Source: UBA1672 sp965263215
GTDB taxonomy: Bacteria; Pseudomonadota; Alphaproteobacteria; Micavibrionales; Micavibrionaceae
Direction: 5' to 3'
Assembly (NCBI GenBank): GCA_965263215.1
Contig: OZ253663.1
Location: 992,001-1,056,000 of the forward strand
Length of the DNA: 64,000 nt
This document shows, one piece after another, positions 1-7,557 of this stretch. Every line of letters starts with the position of its first letter. The first letter of the stretch is position 1. The position numbers were made by a program, and so were the translations under genes. Under the pieces are notes generated by a model. It saw nothing but the letters and a program-made list of their open reading frames with translations, searched no databases and had not been told where the DNA came from.

Positions 1-1390
1 CAAATAGCGTACCATCGTAGCTTTTGAGCACGCTGGTCAGCATATCGAGCGTATCCATATCCAGATCATTGGTGGGCTCATCAAGGATGAGCATCGAGCC
101 GGGATCTGCCAATATTTTTGCGAGCATCAGGCGGTTTTTTTGCCCTCCTGATAATGTGTGCACACCGCGCCACGCATCTTCCGGGTCAAACAGAAAGTCT
201 TTCAAATAGCCGCAAACATGGCGTGATTTGCCGCGTACATCAAGGTAGTCTGACCCTTCATCACACAAATTATCCTTTAATGATTTTTCAATCTGAAGCA
301 TGGAGCGTTTTTGATCGAAATAGCTGAAGGTTAGGTTCTTCGCCATTTTGATTTTACCTGAATCGGGATTTTCCTCGCCCGTCAGCATCCGCAAAAATGT
401 GGTTTTACCCGCGCCGTTCTTACCCAGTATGCCGATGCGGTCTTTGCGTTTGATGCGCATATTAAACTTATCAAGAATGAGCAAATCATCATAGGCCTTG
501 CCGACATTGAAAAACTCGGCGACATTTTTAGATGATTCTTCGGCCGTGATGGGCGGTAAATCAATGGTGGAGGTCACACGGCGAAAGGCTTTTTGGTCTT
601 TCTCCAGTTCATTGCGCGCTTGAAACGCTTCGGCTTGGCGGCGTACATTGCGTTTTACACGTGCCTTTACGCCTTTATTCGCCCATGCAATTTCTTGCTC
701 CACTTTTTTGGCGCGGTTATGCAGGGCGCGGCCTTCCTGTGCGAGCATCTCGCTTGACCATTCTTCGAAATGCGCGAACCCTTTGGGCGCGACTTTAAGC
801 TCCCCGCGGTCAAGCCAGAATACGCGATCAGTCGTGTTGGCCAAGAATCTACGATCGTGGGAGACAATCAAAACAGCGCCGCGATAACCTGCTATATAAT
901 TCTCTAGCCATTCTATAAGCTCTAAATCCATGTGGTTTGTTGGCTCATCAAGAAGCAAGATGTCAGGTTCTTCGACTAATGCTCTCGCCAGAGCCGCGCG
1001 ACGAAGCTGCCCGCCCGATAGGTTCTCAAGCTTGTCATCAACATTGAGGAGTAAGGGCGCAATAACCATTTCGATGCGATAATCAATATCCCAGTCTTCC
1101 AAATCATCACTTAAGCCTTCAAAGACGAATTCGCGCACTGTCTTCCCCGGCGTTGGGTCGACCTGTTGTTGCATGTAGCCTGTGCTGATCCCTGCTAACA
1201 GGAAATGTTTTCCGTCATCAATTTCACGATCACCCGTGATGATGTTCATAAGCGTGGTTTTGCCCGCACCGTTTTTGCCGACGAGGGCGATTTTACGCCC
1301 TGCATGGATGTGGAAAGTCAAACCGTCAAAAAACGGTTTTCCGGCAATTAGGACGCTTGCTTCTTCTACACTTAAAATAAGATCACTCAT
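1..1390 (-). CDS. ABC-F family ATPase, Uup-like (3' end cut by window edge)
   Basis: A continuous minus-strand frame starts at the ATG at 1390 and is still open at base 1, giving about 463 residues of a family that is usually about 600 long. Two ABC cassettes in tandem are visible. The first has a Walker A GKNGAGKTT, an LSGGQ signature and DEPTNHMD; the second has GKNGAGKTT, LSGGQ and DEPTNDLD. The first cassette ends in IVSHDRRFL, as is usual in ABC-F proteins. There are no membrane segments. ABC-F proteins act on ribosomes rather than as transporters. Uup is the closest match I recognise because of the I-WLE stretch after the first Walker B, but EttA-like or other ABC-F roles cannot be excluded. 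The C-terminal coiled coil, if present, lies outside the window. Confidence 0.88.
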   Translation of the reverse strand, partial: MSDLILSVEEASVLIAGKPFFDGLTFHIHAGRKIALVGKNGAGKTTLMNIITGDREIDDGKHFLLAGISTGYMQQQVDPTPGKTVREFVFEGLSDDLEDWDIDYRIEMVIAPLLLNVDDKLENLSGGQLRRAALARALVEEPDILLLDEPTNHMDLELIEWLENYIAGYRGAVLIVSHDRRFLANTTDRVFWLDRGELKVAPKGFAHFEEWSSEMLAQEGRALHNRAKKVEQEIAWANKGVKARVKRNVRRQAEAFQARNELEKDQKAFRRVTSTIDLPPITAEESSKNVAEFFNVGKAYDDLLILDKFNMRIKRKDRIGILGKNGAGKTTFLRMLTGEENPDSGKIKMAKNLTFSYFDQKRSMLQIEKSLKDNLCDEGSDYLDVRGKSRHVCGYLKDFLFDPEDAWRGVHTLSGGQKNRLMLAKILADPGSMLILDEPTNDLDMDTLDMLTSVLKSYDGTLF

Positions 1391-1431
1391 AGGAGCGTCT
1401 TGTATCAGAGTAGGGCGCAAAGATAAATGAT

Positions 1432-2847
1432 TTATCCTACGCCCGGCGCGTCGTGGTCGGATTTAAGATTCTGAGAAACATCTGAAAGTGTCGCAAACGC
1501 GGATTCTATGGATGTACGCTCCATTTCATCATAGAGCTTAAATTCACTCCAGACAGGGCGCCCAAGTGCCTCTTCAAACTCTTCTTGTGATGATTGTTTG
1601 AATTCGTCCTGATGCCCTTTTTCAGACGCATTAGAGGCAAAAATACCAGCCGCACTGACGGGGAGGAAGTCTTCATATGTAATGGGCGTATACGCCAATT
1701 GACCGCCTTCAACAAGGCCATATAAATCGTTACTGACGAGGCCTTCTTCCATACCTTTTTCTGTGACGTAATATTGAAAAAACGCAAGGCCTTCTTCGTG
1801 CATGCCTTCAGGCGTATTTGGAAATTTTTCTGTGAATTTTTCTTCCAGAACGGCCATATATTCCGCCGCGTTTGATCCGTCAGGCGTAGGCGTTATCTCT
1901 GCGCGTACTTCTGTAAGAATTTCATCATAAAGCTTACGGCCTTTTTCTGTTAATGCCGCGCCGCGTTGTTCTATTTCACCAAAGCGCGCCGTGTGAAGGC
2001 CTTCTTCTCCATCAAATTTGACGGTTTCGGTTAGGGCTTTGAATGATGTTTGACGCAGCAAGATCGCGTGTGAGGGGGGCGGCCCTTCAACAACATTTTT
2101 GGGATTCATTTTGCGATTGGGCATATCAGCGTGAATAGTATCAATTTCAAGCGTGCGCGGCGTTAAGTGATTAATGTGTGGCCCTTTAAAGCATACAATA
2201 TCTGCTGCGCGCGGGTCTTCGGCCTTTAAGGCTTCGTAGAAATCCTTATCAACGGCGGCGTCTTGGTGCCACTTAAATGTATAGGTCGCTTCATTGATGA
2301 ACTCTTCAGCTTCGCTTTCCGTTAATCCGCCTTGCTCTTCCGCTTTATCAACCAGTTCACGCAGTCGCGGCGTAAAGATATCGCGCGCCGCCAGAATTTC
2401 TTCTGACTTCTGACGTAAATCTTCATCCTTAATAAGCTCTGTGCGCAGTAATGACGTAAAGACGCGGAAAGGTGACTTGGACAGGCTTTCCTGATCAGTC
2501 GCGCGGAAAGCGGTTGAGTGCACAGGCACGTTGGCTTGTGTTAGGTCGTAATATGCGACAGGTTCCATGCCCATCACATTAAAAACACGGGACATCATTT
2601 TCAATTCATCGGCTGTACCCAAACGAATCGCGCCGTGGCGTTCTTCCGAAATACGCTCAAGGTTATCGGTCTCTTCTAATGTTGCTTTAAGCTCGGGATC
2701 GGCTTGCAACACGTTGTCATTCGTTTCTGCAACAAGATCGAGAAGTGTTCCGTAAGCAGGCACTTCTTCACGGTACATCTTAGACATGGCTTGTGAAAAG
2801 CGTGCGCGAATGTCGTCTGAGGAAACAAAGTCCTGAGTATCTGGCAT
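1432..2847 (-). CDS. hglS: 2-oxoadipate dioxygenase/decarboxylase (HglS, DUF1338 family)
   Basis: This 471-residue protein belongs to the DUF1338 / HglS-YdcJ family, Fe(II)-dependent enzymes with a vicinal-oxygen-chelate fold. HglS converts 2-oxoadipate to D-2-hydroxyglutarate in lysine catabolism. Candidate iron ligands are His71 (in ERHGAIR), His227 (in GPHINHLTPR) and Glu293 (in RFGEIEQRG), placed much as in the characterised Pseudomonas enzyme. The gene is divergent from an aminoadipate-semialdehyde dehydrogenase gene across a 117-bp gap, which supports a lysine role since that enzyme produces 2-aminoadipate upstream of 2-oxoadipate. The aminotransferase linking the two is not in the window. 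A D-2-hydroxyglutarate dehydrogenase candidate at 27935-29350 could take the product. Confidence 0.85.
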   Translation of the reverse strand: MPDTQDFVSSDDIRARFSQAMSKMYREEVPAYGTLLDLVAETNDNVLQADPELKATLEETDNLERISEERHGAIRLGTADELKMMSRVFNVMGMEPVAYYDLTQANVPVHSTAFRATDQESLSKSPFRVFTSLLRTELIKDEDLRQKSEEILAARDIFTPRLRELVDKAEEQGGLTESEAEEFINEATYTFKWHQDAAVDKDFYEALKAEDPRAADIVCFKGPHINHLTPRTLEIDTIHADMPNRKMNPKNVVEGPPPSHAILLRQTSFKALTETVKFDGEEGLHTARFGEIEQRGAALTEKGRKLYDEILTEVRAEITPTPDGSNAAEYMAVLEEKFTEKFPNTPEGMHEEGLAFFQYYVTEKGMEEGLVSNDLYGLVEGGQLAYTPITYEDFLPVSAAGIFASNASEKGHQDEFKQSSQEEFEEALGRPVWSEFKLYDEMERTSIESAFATLSDVSQNLKSDHDAPGVG

Positions 2848-2964
2848 TTTTCAAACCTTTTTGTTTTTCTTGTTATAAACTCATAATACACTATTTTTAA
2901 ATTTGTGTGCACCATATTCAGATTCACGGTGACAATCAAGATTTTTAAAAAGACAAGGAAACCC
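2848..2964. promoter_or_regulatory. divergent promoter region hglS / amaB
   Basis: This 117-bp AT-rich gap separates two divergent lysine-catabolism genes, so it should hold promoters for both. It contains one GANTC site at 2921-2925 and the amaB ribosome binding site AAGGA just before the ATG at 2965. I could not pick -35/-10 pairs with confidence, and no riboswitch-like structure was apparent. Confidence 0.4.
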
Positions 2965-4467
2965 ATGACTTTAGACGACATCCTGAACAATATTGGCCTA
3001 GATAAAAAAGATTTAGAGGGCGGTGATTTAAATGTTTACAGCCCCGTTGATGGCGCAAAAATAGCATCAGTCAAAATGGACATATCTGCGGACGTAAGCC
3101 AGAAAGTTTCTCAATCTGTGACGGCGTTTAAAGAATGGCGACAAGTACCAGCCCCACGGCGCGGTGAGTTGGTGCGTATTTATGGTGAGATTTTGCGTGA
3201 GAATAAAGAGGCTCTGGGTGCGCTCGTGACAATGGAGTGTGGCAAAATATACCAAGAAGGTCTCGGGGAAGTGCAGGAGATGATTGATATTTGTGATTTT
3301 GCTGTCGGTTTGAGTCGTCAACTTTATGGCCTGACAATTGCTTCCGAAAGACCGCAGCATAAAATGCGAGAAATCTGGCAACCGCTCGGCCCGGTCGGGA
3401 TTATCAGTGCGTTTAACTTTCCTGTAGCGGTATGGGCGTGGAATGCAACACTCGCACTTGTCTGCGGGGATAGTGTGATCTGGAAACCATCAGAAAAAAC
3501 ACCTGTCACCGCTCTGGCTTGCCAGAAGCTATTTGAGCAAGCGTGCGAGCGTTTTGGTGATGCGCCGGAAGGTTTATCGCAAGTGATTATCGGGGAGCGC
3601 GATATTGGTGAACTTTTGGTGGATGATAAACGCGTGCCCCTTATTAGTGCGACAGGTAGCACCGCGATGGGGCGTGCCGTCGGGCCACGCGTGGCGGAGC
3701 GTTTTGGTAAAACAATTTTGGAACTTGGCGGCAATAACGCGATTATTGTTGCGCCTACGGCTGATCTTGATCTGGCGTTTCAGGGTATTGTGTTCGGCTC
3801 TGTCGGGACATGCGGACAAAGATGCACCACAACGCGCCGTCTGTTCGTACATGAGGATATTTATGATGATCTCACCGCGCGTTTGAAAAAAGCCTATGGC
3901 GGTTTATCCATTGGTGATCCACTGGATGATAAAACGCTTGTTGGACCATTGATTGATGAACAATCTTATCTGGCGATGGAAGATGCGTTAAATAAGGCGG
4001 AGATGGATGGCGGTGCGGTCACAGGCGGTGGGCGCGTACTTGCGGATGAGTACCCGAATGGCTTCTATGTTAATCCGGCCATTGTTGAAATGCCCGATGG
4101 TGGCAACGTCGCCGAAGAAACGTTTGCGCCAATCCTTTATATTTTCAAATACACTGATATTGAAGATGCGATAGCGCGCCAAAACGCTGTGCCGCAGGGG
4201 CTATCATCGTCTATATTCACACGTGACGTGCAAGAGGCTGAGTTGTTTACGTCAGAAACGGGCAGTGATTGCGGCATCGCCAATGTGAATATTGGCACAT
4301 CAGGTGCGGAAATCGGCGGTGCGTTTGGCGGTGAAAAGGAAACGGGCGGCGGACGCGAAAGCGGTTCCGACAGTTGGAAAGCCTATATGCGACGCATGAC
4401 ATCCACCGTGAATTATTCATCAGAATTGCCGCTCGCGCAGGGTATTACATTTGATACAGGAGAATAA
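2965..4467 (+). CDS. amaB: L-aminoadipate-semialdehyde dehydrogenase (ALDH7 / antiquitin type)
   Basis: The 500-residue NAD(P)-dependent aldehyde dehydrogenase of the ALDH7 group oxidises 2-aminoadipate 6-semialdehyde to 2-aminoadipate in lysine breakdown. From the chosen start the catalytic Cys is C287 in the typical ALDH7 context GQRCTTTRR, with the general base Glu253 in LELGGNN. A longer frame begins at 2905, but the ATG at 2965 follows a clear AAGGA and gives the usual family length. The gene is divergent from hglS, and a peroxiredoxin-like gene starts 3 bp after its stop, so the two are probably cotranscribed. Role assignment rests on subfamily motifs plus the hglS neighbour. Confidence 0.9.
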   Translation: MTLDDILNNIGLDKKDLEGGDLNVYSPVDGAKIASVKMDISADVSQKVSQSVTAFKEWRQVPAPRRGELVRIYGEILRENKEALGALVTMECGKIYQEGLGEVQEMIDICDFAVGLSRQLYGLTIASERPQHKMREIWQPLGPVGIISAFNFPVAVWAWNATLALVCGDSVIWKPSEKTPVTALACQKLFEQACERFGDAPEGLSQVIIGERDIGELLVDDKRVPLISATGSTAMGRAVGPRVAERFGKTILELGGNNAIIVAPTADLDLAFQGIVFGSVGTCGQRCTTTRRLFVHEDIYDDLTARLKKAYGGLSIGDPLDDKTLVGPLIDEQSYLAMEDALNKAEMDGGAVTGGGRVLADEYPNGFYVNPAIVEMPDGGNVAEETFAPILYIFKYTDIEDAIARQNAVPQGLSSSIFTRDVQEAELFTSETGSDCGIANVNIGTSGAEIGGAFGGEKETGGGRESGSDSWKAYMRRMTSTVNYSSELPLAQGITFDTGE

Positions 4468-4470
4468 AGA

Positions 4471-5223
4471 ATGAGAAAATTTGCAACCTTATTAATAGGT
4501 GTGGCCATGGTCGCCATTTTGGCGAAAGTCATGATTGCGCAGAACGAAGCACAAACTGCGGCCGAGAATACGCAAAACACAAATACTGTCGTAGTTGCTA
4601 TAGATGAAGTCGATGACGGAACGACTGACCCGGAACATGCACCGCCGATTGAGACAGAGCATGAAAGTACGGTTAAGGTTGGCGATAAAGCACCGGACTT
4701 TACGCTTCCGAATGCAAATAGTGAAGAACGTACACTCAGTGATATTCTGAAACGTGGGCCGGTTGTTCTGACATTTTACCGCGGGGGCTGGTGTCCATAT
4801 TGCAATGATCAGCTCTACGCTTATCAGCAAATTTTACCGGAATTCGCCGATTTGGGCGCGGAGCTTGTCGCGATATCTCCTGAAAAGCCTGAAAGCACGC
4901 AGGATACAGTTCTGAAAAACGAAGTGGAGTTTGAAATCCTCAGTGATGTCGGCAATGTCGTGACGCGCCAATATGATTTACTCTGGGAAGTGCCGGAGGA
5001 TAAGCGCGAGGGGTTTTCTGATTGGCTCAAGGGGGAAACCGGAAAAACCCTTTCCGAGTTTAACGGCATAGGGGAATATGAGCTTCCGATCCCCGCGACA
5101 TTCGTGATCGCGCAGGACGGCACGGTGGTGTATGTGTTTAAAGATGAGGATTACAAAAAACGCGCCGATATGGATGATATTTTAGAGGCGTTAGAGAATC
5201 TCAATGAGCGCGCGCCTGAGTGA
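4471..5223 (+). CDS. membrane-anchored peroxiredoxin-like (AhpC/TSA) protein
   Basis: The 250-residue protein starts with a hydrophobic segment (residues about 4-22) that fits a signal peptide or anchor, followed by an acidic, low-complexity linker to about residue 68. A thioredoxin-fold AhpC/TSA domain follows, with VGDKAPDFTLP and a CPYC motif at C108 and C111. The CxxC following RGGW is typical of the peroxiredoxin-like family rather than of classical 2-Cys peroxiredoxins. It probably acts at the periplasmic face as a thiol peroxidase or disulfide oxidoreductase. It follows amaB by 3 bp, so it is likely expressed with it, although a metabolic link to lysine breakdown is not obvious. Confidence 0.78.
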   Translation: MRKFATLLIGVAMVAILAKVMIAQNEAQTAAENTQNTNTVVVAIDEVDDGTTDPEHAPPIETEHESTVKVGDKAPDFTLPNANSEERTLSDILKRGPVVLTFYRGGWCPYCNDQLYAYQQILPEFADLGAELVAISPEKPESTQDTVLKNEVEFEILSDVGNVVTRQYDLLWEVPEDKREGFSDWLKGETGKTLSEFNGIGEYELPIPATFVIAQDGTVVYVFKDEDYKKRADMDDILEALENLNERAPE

Positions 5224-5315
5224 TTCTTAGAATTCCTGAAATTTATGATTATAAGTTTTTATTTTTGCATAAAATATTATAGCTTGATTTTATATATGTA
5301 AAGAAGAGGCATGCT

Positions 5316-5600
5316 ATGGGCGATAAAGAACAAAGTAATACGAATTATACGATTACGGTAAATAACCAAAAGTTGAGCGATGTGATGATTACGGAAGGAG
5401 AGGCTGGACTTTGGTCTGCGACGTGTCTTTACTGGGAGGACACTAATAGAAGATTATTAAAGGTGTCTGGAGAAGAAGGACAAAATAAGCTTTTTCATGA
5501 AAACATTGCCGGAACCAGCTTAGAAGAACTTTTAGGAAAGCTTGACTTATGGGCGAGAGAGAAATTTGAACAAGAAGATGTTAACATTAAGAAAGTTTAA
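5316..5600 (+). CDS. small hypothetical protein, 94 aa
   Basis: I do not recognise this protein. It has no signal peptide or membrane segment and is acidic. The first half alternates polar and hydrophobic residues as in a beta-sheet (NYTITVNNQ...), and the second half looks helical (LEELLGKLDLWAREKFEQ). A purine-rich AAGAAGAGG precedes the ATG. It ends 17 bp before the convergent mtnP stop. Coding is supported by its length, the ribosome binding site and reasonable composition, not by homology. A GANTC site lies in the 92-bp gap upstream at 5222-5226. Confidence 0.5.
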   Translation: MGDKEQSNTNYTITVNNQKLSDVMITEGEAGLWSATCLYWEDTNRRLLKVSGEEGQNKLFHENIAGTSLEELLGKLDLWAREKFEQEDVNIKKV

Positions 5601-5617
5601 AGCTTTTCGATTGTTAC

Positions 5618-6472
5618 TTAACCCCTTAGCACACCAAGCCATTCTTTTTGTACATCTGTCAGGGCGTTATCCTTGGTCATCACCGCGCCATTCAAAGCCG
5701 TACGAATATTCTCCGGTGTTTCAGAAATCCCGTTTTCTAATAGCTTGAGCACGATTTTTTTAATCTTGCCGATATTCTCGTAATATACCGCGAACACGGC
5801 CTCCACACTCACATGCTCATCGGGGTCTTCACGCCAACAATCATAATCTGTGGCAATCGCGAGTGTGACATAGCCCATTTGCGCCTCTCGTGCCAAGAAC
5901 GCCTCAGGCACGTTGGTCATGCCAACCACATCGGCTTTCACGGCATCACGTAGGAAAAAGCTCTCAGCCTTTGTGCCAAGACGCGGCCCTTCAACGCAGG
6001 CGTATGTTTTATTGATATGCAGCGGAACATCTATCGCACTGGCGGCCTTTAATACATCCTCCGCAAGGGCAGGGCATGTTGGCGCGGCGGTTGAAATATG
6101 CGCGGTGACACCTTCGCCGAAAAAGGAATTCTTTCGAAAGCCGCGTGTGTGATCAAAATATTGTGATGCGAGCGCCATATCACCTGGTGCGATTTCCTCC
6201 TGTAAAGATCCTGACGCGGATATACTCAAAACCGTTGTTGCGCCAAGTTTTTTGAGCGCATAAATGTTGGCGCGAAAATTCACTTCGGAGGGCAGGAATT
6301 CGTGATTACGGCCATGACGGGGAAGGAACAAAACTTTTGATCCGAACGCTTCACCCTCAACGATGGGTGCGGATGGTTTGCCGAAGGGGGTGTCTATATT
6401 GTGCTCAGCTAAAATTTCCAGTTCATCCAGAGCGTACAGGCCGGAGCCTCCGATAATTGCGAGCATATTCAT
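5618..6472 (-). CDS. mtnP: S-methyl-5'-thioadenosine phosphorylase
   Basis: This 284-residue purine nucleoside phosphorylase-family enzyme cleaves methylthioadenosine with phosphate to adenine and methylthioribose-1-phosphate in methionine salvage. Visible hallmarks are the N-terminal IIGGSGLY, the phosphate-site RHGRNH, CVEGPRLGTKAES, the substrate-site GMTNVPEAFLAREA and the TDYDCW loop near the C terminus, all typical of MTAP rather than of ordinary PNP. Two ATGs lie 6 bp apart (MNM); the AAGGGA upstream fits the second ATG slightly better in spacing. No other methionine salvage gene is in the window, so it stands alone, convergent with the small ORF at 5316. Confidence 0.93.
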   Translation of the reverse strand: MNMLAIIGGSGLYALDELEILAEHNIDTPFGKPSAPIVEGEAFGSKVLFLPRHGRNHEFLPSEVNFRANIYALKKLGATTVLSISASGSLQEEIAPGDMALASQYFDHTRGFRKNSFFGEGVTAHISTAAPTCPALAEDVLKAASAIDVPLHINKTYACVEGPRLGTKAESFFLRDAVKADVVGMTNVPEAFLAREAQMGYVTLAIATDYDCWREDPDEHVSVEAVFAVYYENIGKIKKIVLKLLENGISETPENIRTALNGAVMTKDNALTDVQKEWLGVLRG

Positions 6473-6528
6473 TCCCTTTTTTCATGTGTTCTTCATGATT
6501 TGTATAAAAGAAAAACGCTACAACGACA

Positions 6529-6558
6529 ATCGGGAACACAAAATAATGTGCTCCCGAT
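6529..6558. terminator. hairpin between two leftward genes
   Basis: An 11-bp stem with one mismatch (ATCGGGA-CAC against GTG-TCCCGAT) closes an 8-nt loop. It lies 26 bp downstream of the stop of the leftward gene at 6585-6998 and upstream of mtnP. The T-rich run on the minus strand is some 13 nt further on, so it may be a terminator, an attenuator or an RNA-stability hairpin. Confidence 0.4.
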
Positions 6559-6584
6559 GAAAAATGAGATAATTTTAGATGCTT

Positions 6585-6998
6585 TTACATGCGCATGTCG
6601 TCGTGATCTTCTGACTGTTTATTTGGAAGCAAGTTTGTAACCGCCCGGACAGGCTGTGCGTCGATAATCAGTTCAGTAACATCAATACCGAAATCTTCGC
6701 CCAACAAATCATCAGCAGAGCGCATTTCCGCACTGTTGCCATAAGCTCTGTTATAAGCTGTTCTGGCAGACAATAGTTTATGTCTGGCTTCGTCGATGAT
6801 TTCCTGACCTTCTACTGTGTTCGGATCGAATGTGCCTTGTTCACCAACACCGGGAACATATATTGTGCCGTCTAGTGCATTTGTATACTTTGTGGCTGCT
6901 TCGGTTAGATCCGGTGCTGAGAAAATTGCACCATGAAACTTGTTTAACATTGTTGTAATTCCGGTTGAAATACCCGACCCAATTTCTTTAAAACCCAT
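6585..6998 (-). CDS. small protein of an unrecognised two-member family (copy A), 137 aa
   Basis: I do not recognise the family. It resembles its upstream neighbour (7130-7489): both share the pattern S-A-x-[ND]-L then 22-23 residues to G-E-Q-G-x-F-D-P, then E-G-x-x-I-I-x-x-A and a helical stretch with repeated Ala. The N terminus is amphipathic and Gly-rich (GSGISTGITTML). The C-terminal 35 residues, ending HDDMRM, have no counterpart in copy B. GGAG at a good distance precedes the ATG. No signal peptide or clear membrane helix is visible. The start of copy A is 131 bp from the stop of copy B, so they could be read from one promoter or two. Confidence 0.62.
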   Translation of the reverse strand: MGFKEIGSGISTGITTMLNKFHGAIFSAPDLTEAATKYTNALDGTIYVPGVGEQGTFDPNTVEGQEIIDEARHKLLSARTAYNRAYGNSAEMRSADDLLGEDFGIDVTELIIDAQPVRAVTNLLPNKQSEDHDDMRM

Positions 6999-7129
6999 TT
7001 TTACTCTCCGTTATTTAAGATTTTTTCGAATTATAATAGAATCCACTAATATAATGCAATAAATTTAACGAAAACTCTTATTCTTCGTTAAATTTTTAAA
7101 TAGTTATGTTTTTTTGATTTTATCGTTGG

Positions 7130-7489
7130 TTAACCCAAGGATGCGTCATTATCTTGACCTGGGTTTTCTTCGCTTCCGTCGCTGCCGATCCACTTATAGA
7201 TTTTGTCCCATGCAGCAACCGCTTGTTCACGCGCTTCTGTCGCTTTTAAAACACGCTCTTCTGCTTGCGCTATTATGGCTAGACCTTCTTCTGATGTGGG
7301 GTCAAATCTACCCTGTTCACCACCGGCCGCCATGTTGTAATCAATACCTTGTTTTGCTTTTTTTAGCCGCTCTTCTGCTTGAGAGAGGTTTCCTGCAGAA
7401 AGAAACATATTATACCCAAGCTCACAGCCATCACCAGCCTTTTCAAAAACTGTACCAACTGCAGAACTAATTTTCTTTCCTAAATCCAT
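7130..7489 (-). CDS. small protein of the same unrecognised family (copy B), 119 aa
   Basis: This is the paralogue of the protein at 6585-6998, sharing the GEQGxFDPxxxEGxxII core and the following Ala/Glu-rich helix. The C-terminal tail is different and acidic (GSDGSEENPGQDNDASLG). The frame is open from a GTG at 7498, but the ATG at 7489 sits 8 nt after AAAGGG, so I take it as the start. The N terminus (LGKKISSAVGTVFEKAG) could form an amphipathic helix. Function is unknown. The 59 bp between it and cysI suggest it is not part of the cys operon's leading end, although it lies downstream in the same orientation. Confidence 0.6.
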   Translation of the reverse strand: MDLGKKISSAVGTVFEKAGDGCELGYNMFLSAGNLSQAEERLKKAKQGIDYNMAAGGEQGRFDPTSEEGLAIIAQAEERVLKATEAREQAVAAWDKIYKWIGSDGSEENPGQDNDASLG

Positions 7490-7557
7490 TACTATCACCC
7501 TTTAAATTTTTGAATTGATAGTATTATAGATAGTCTGATTGAGTTTGTAAAACTTTC

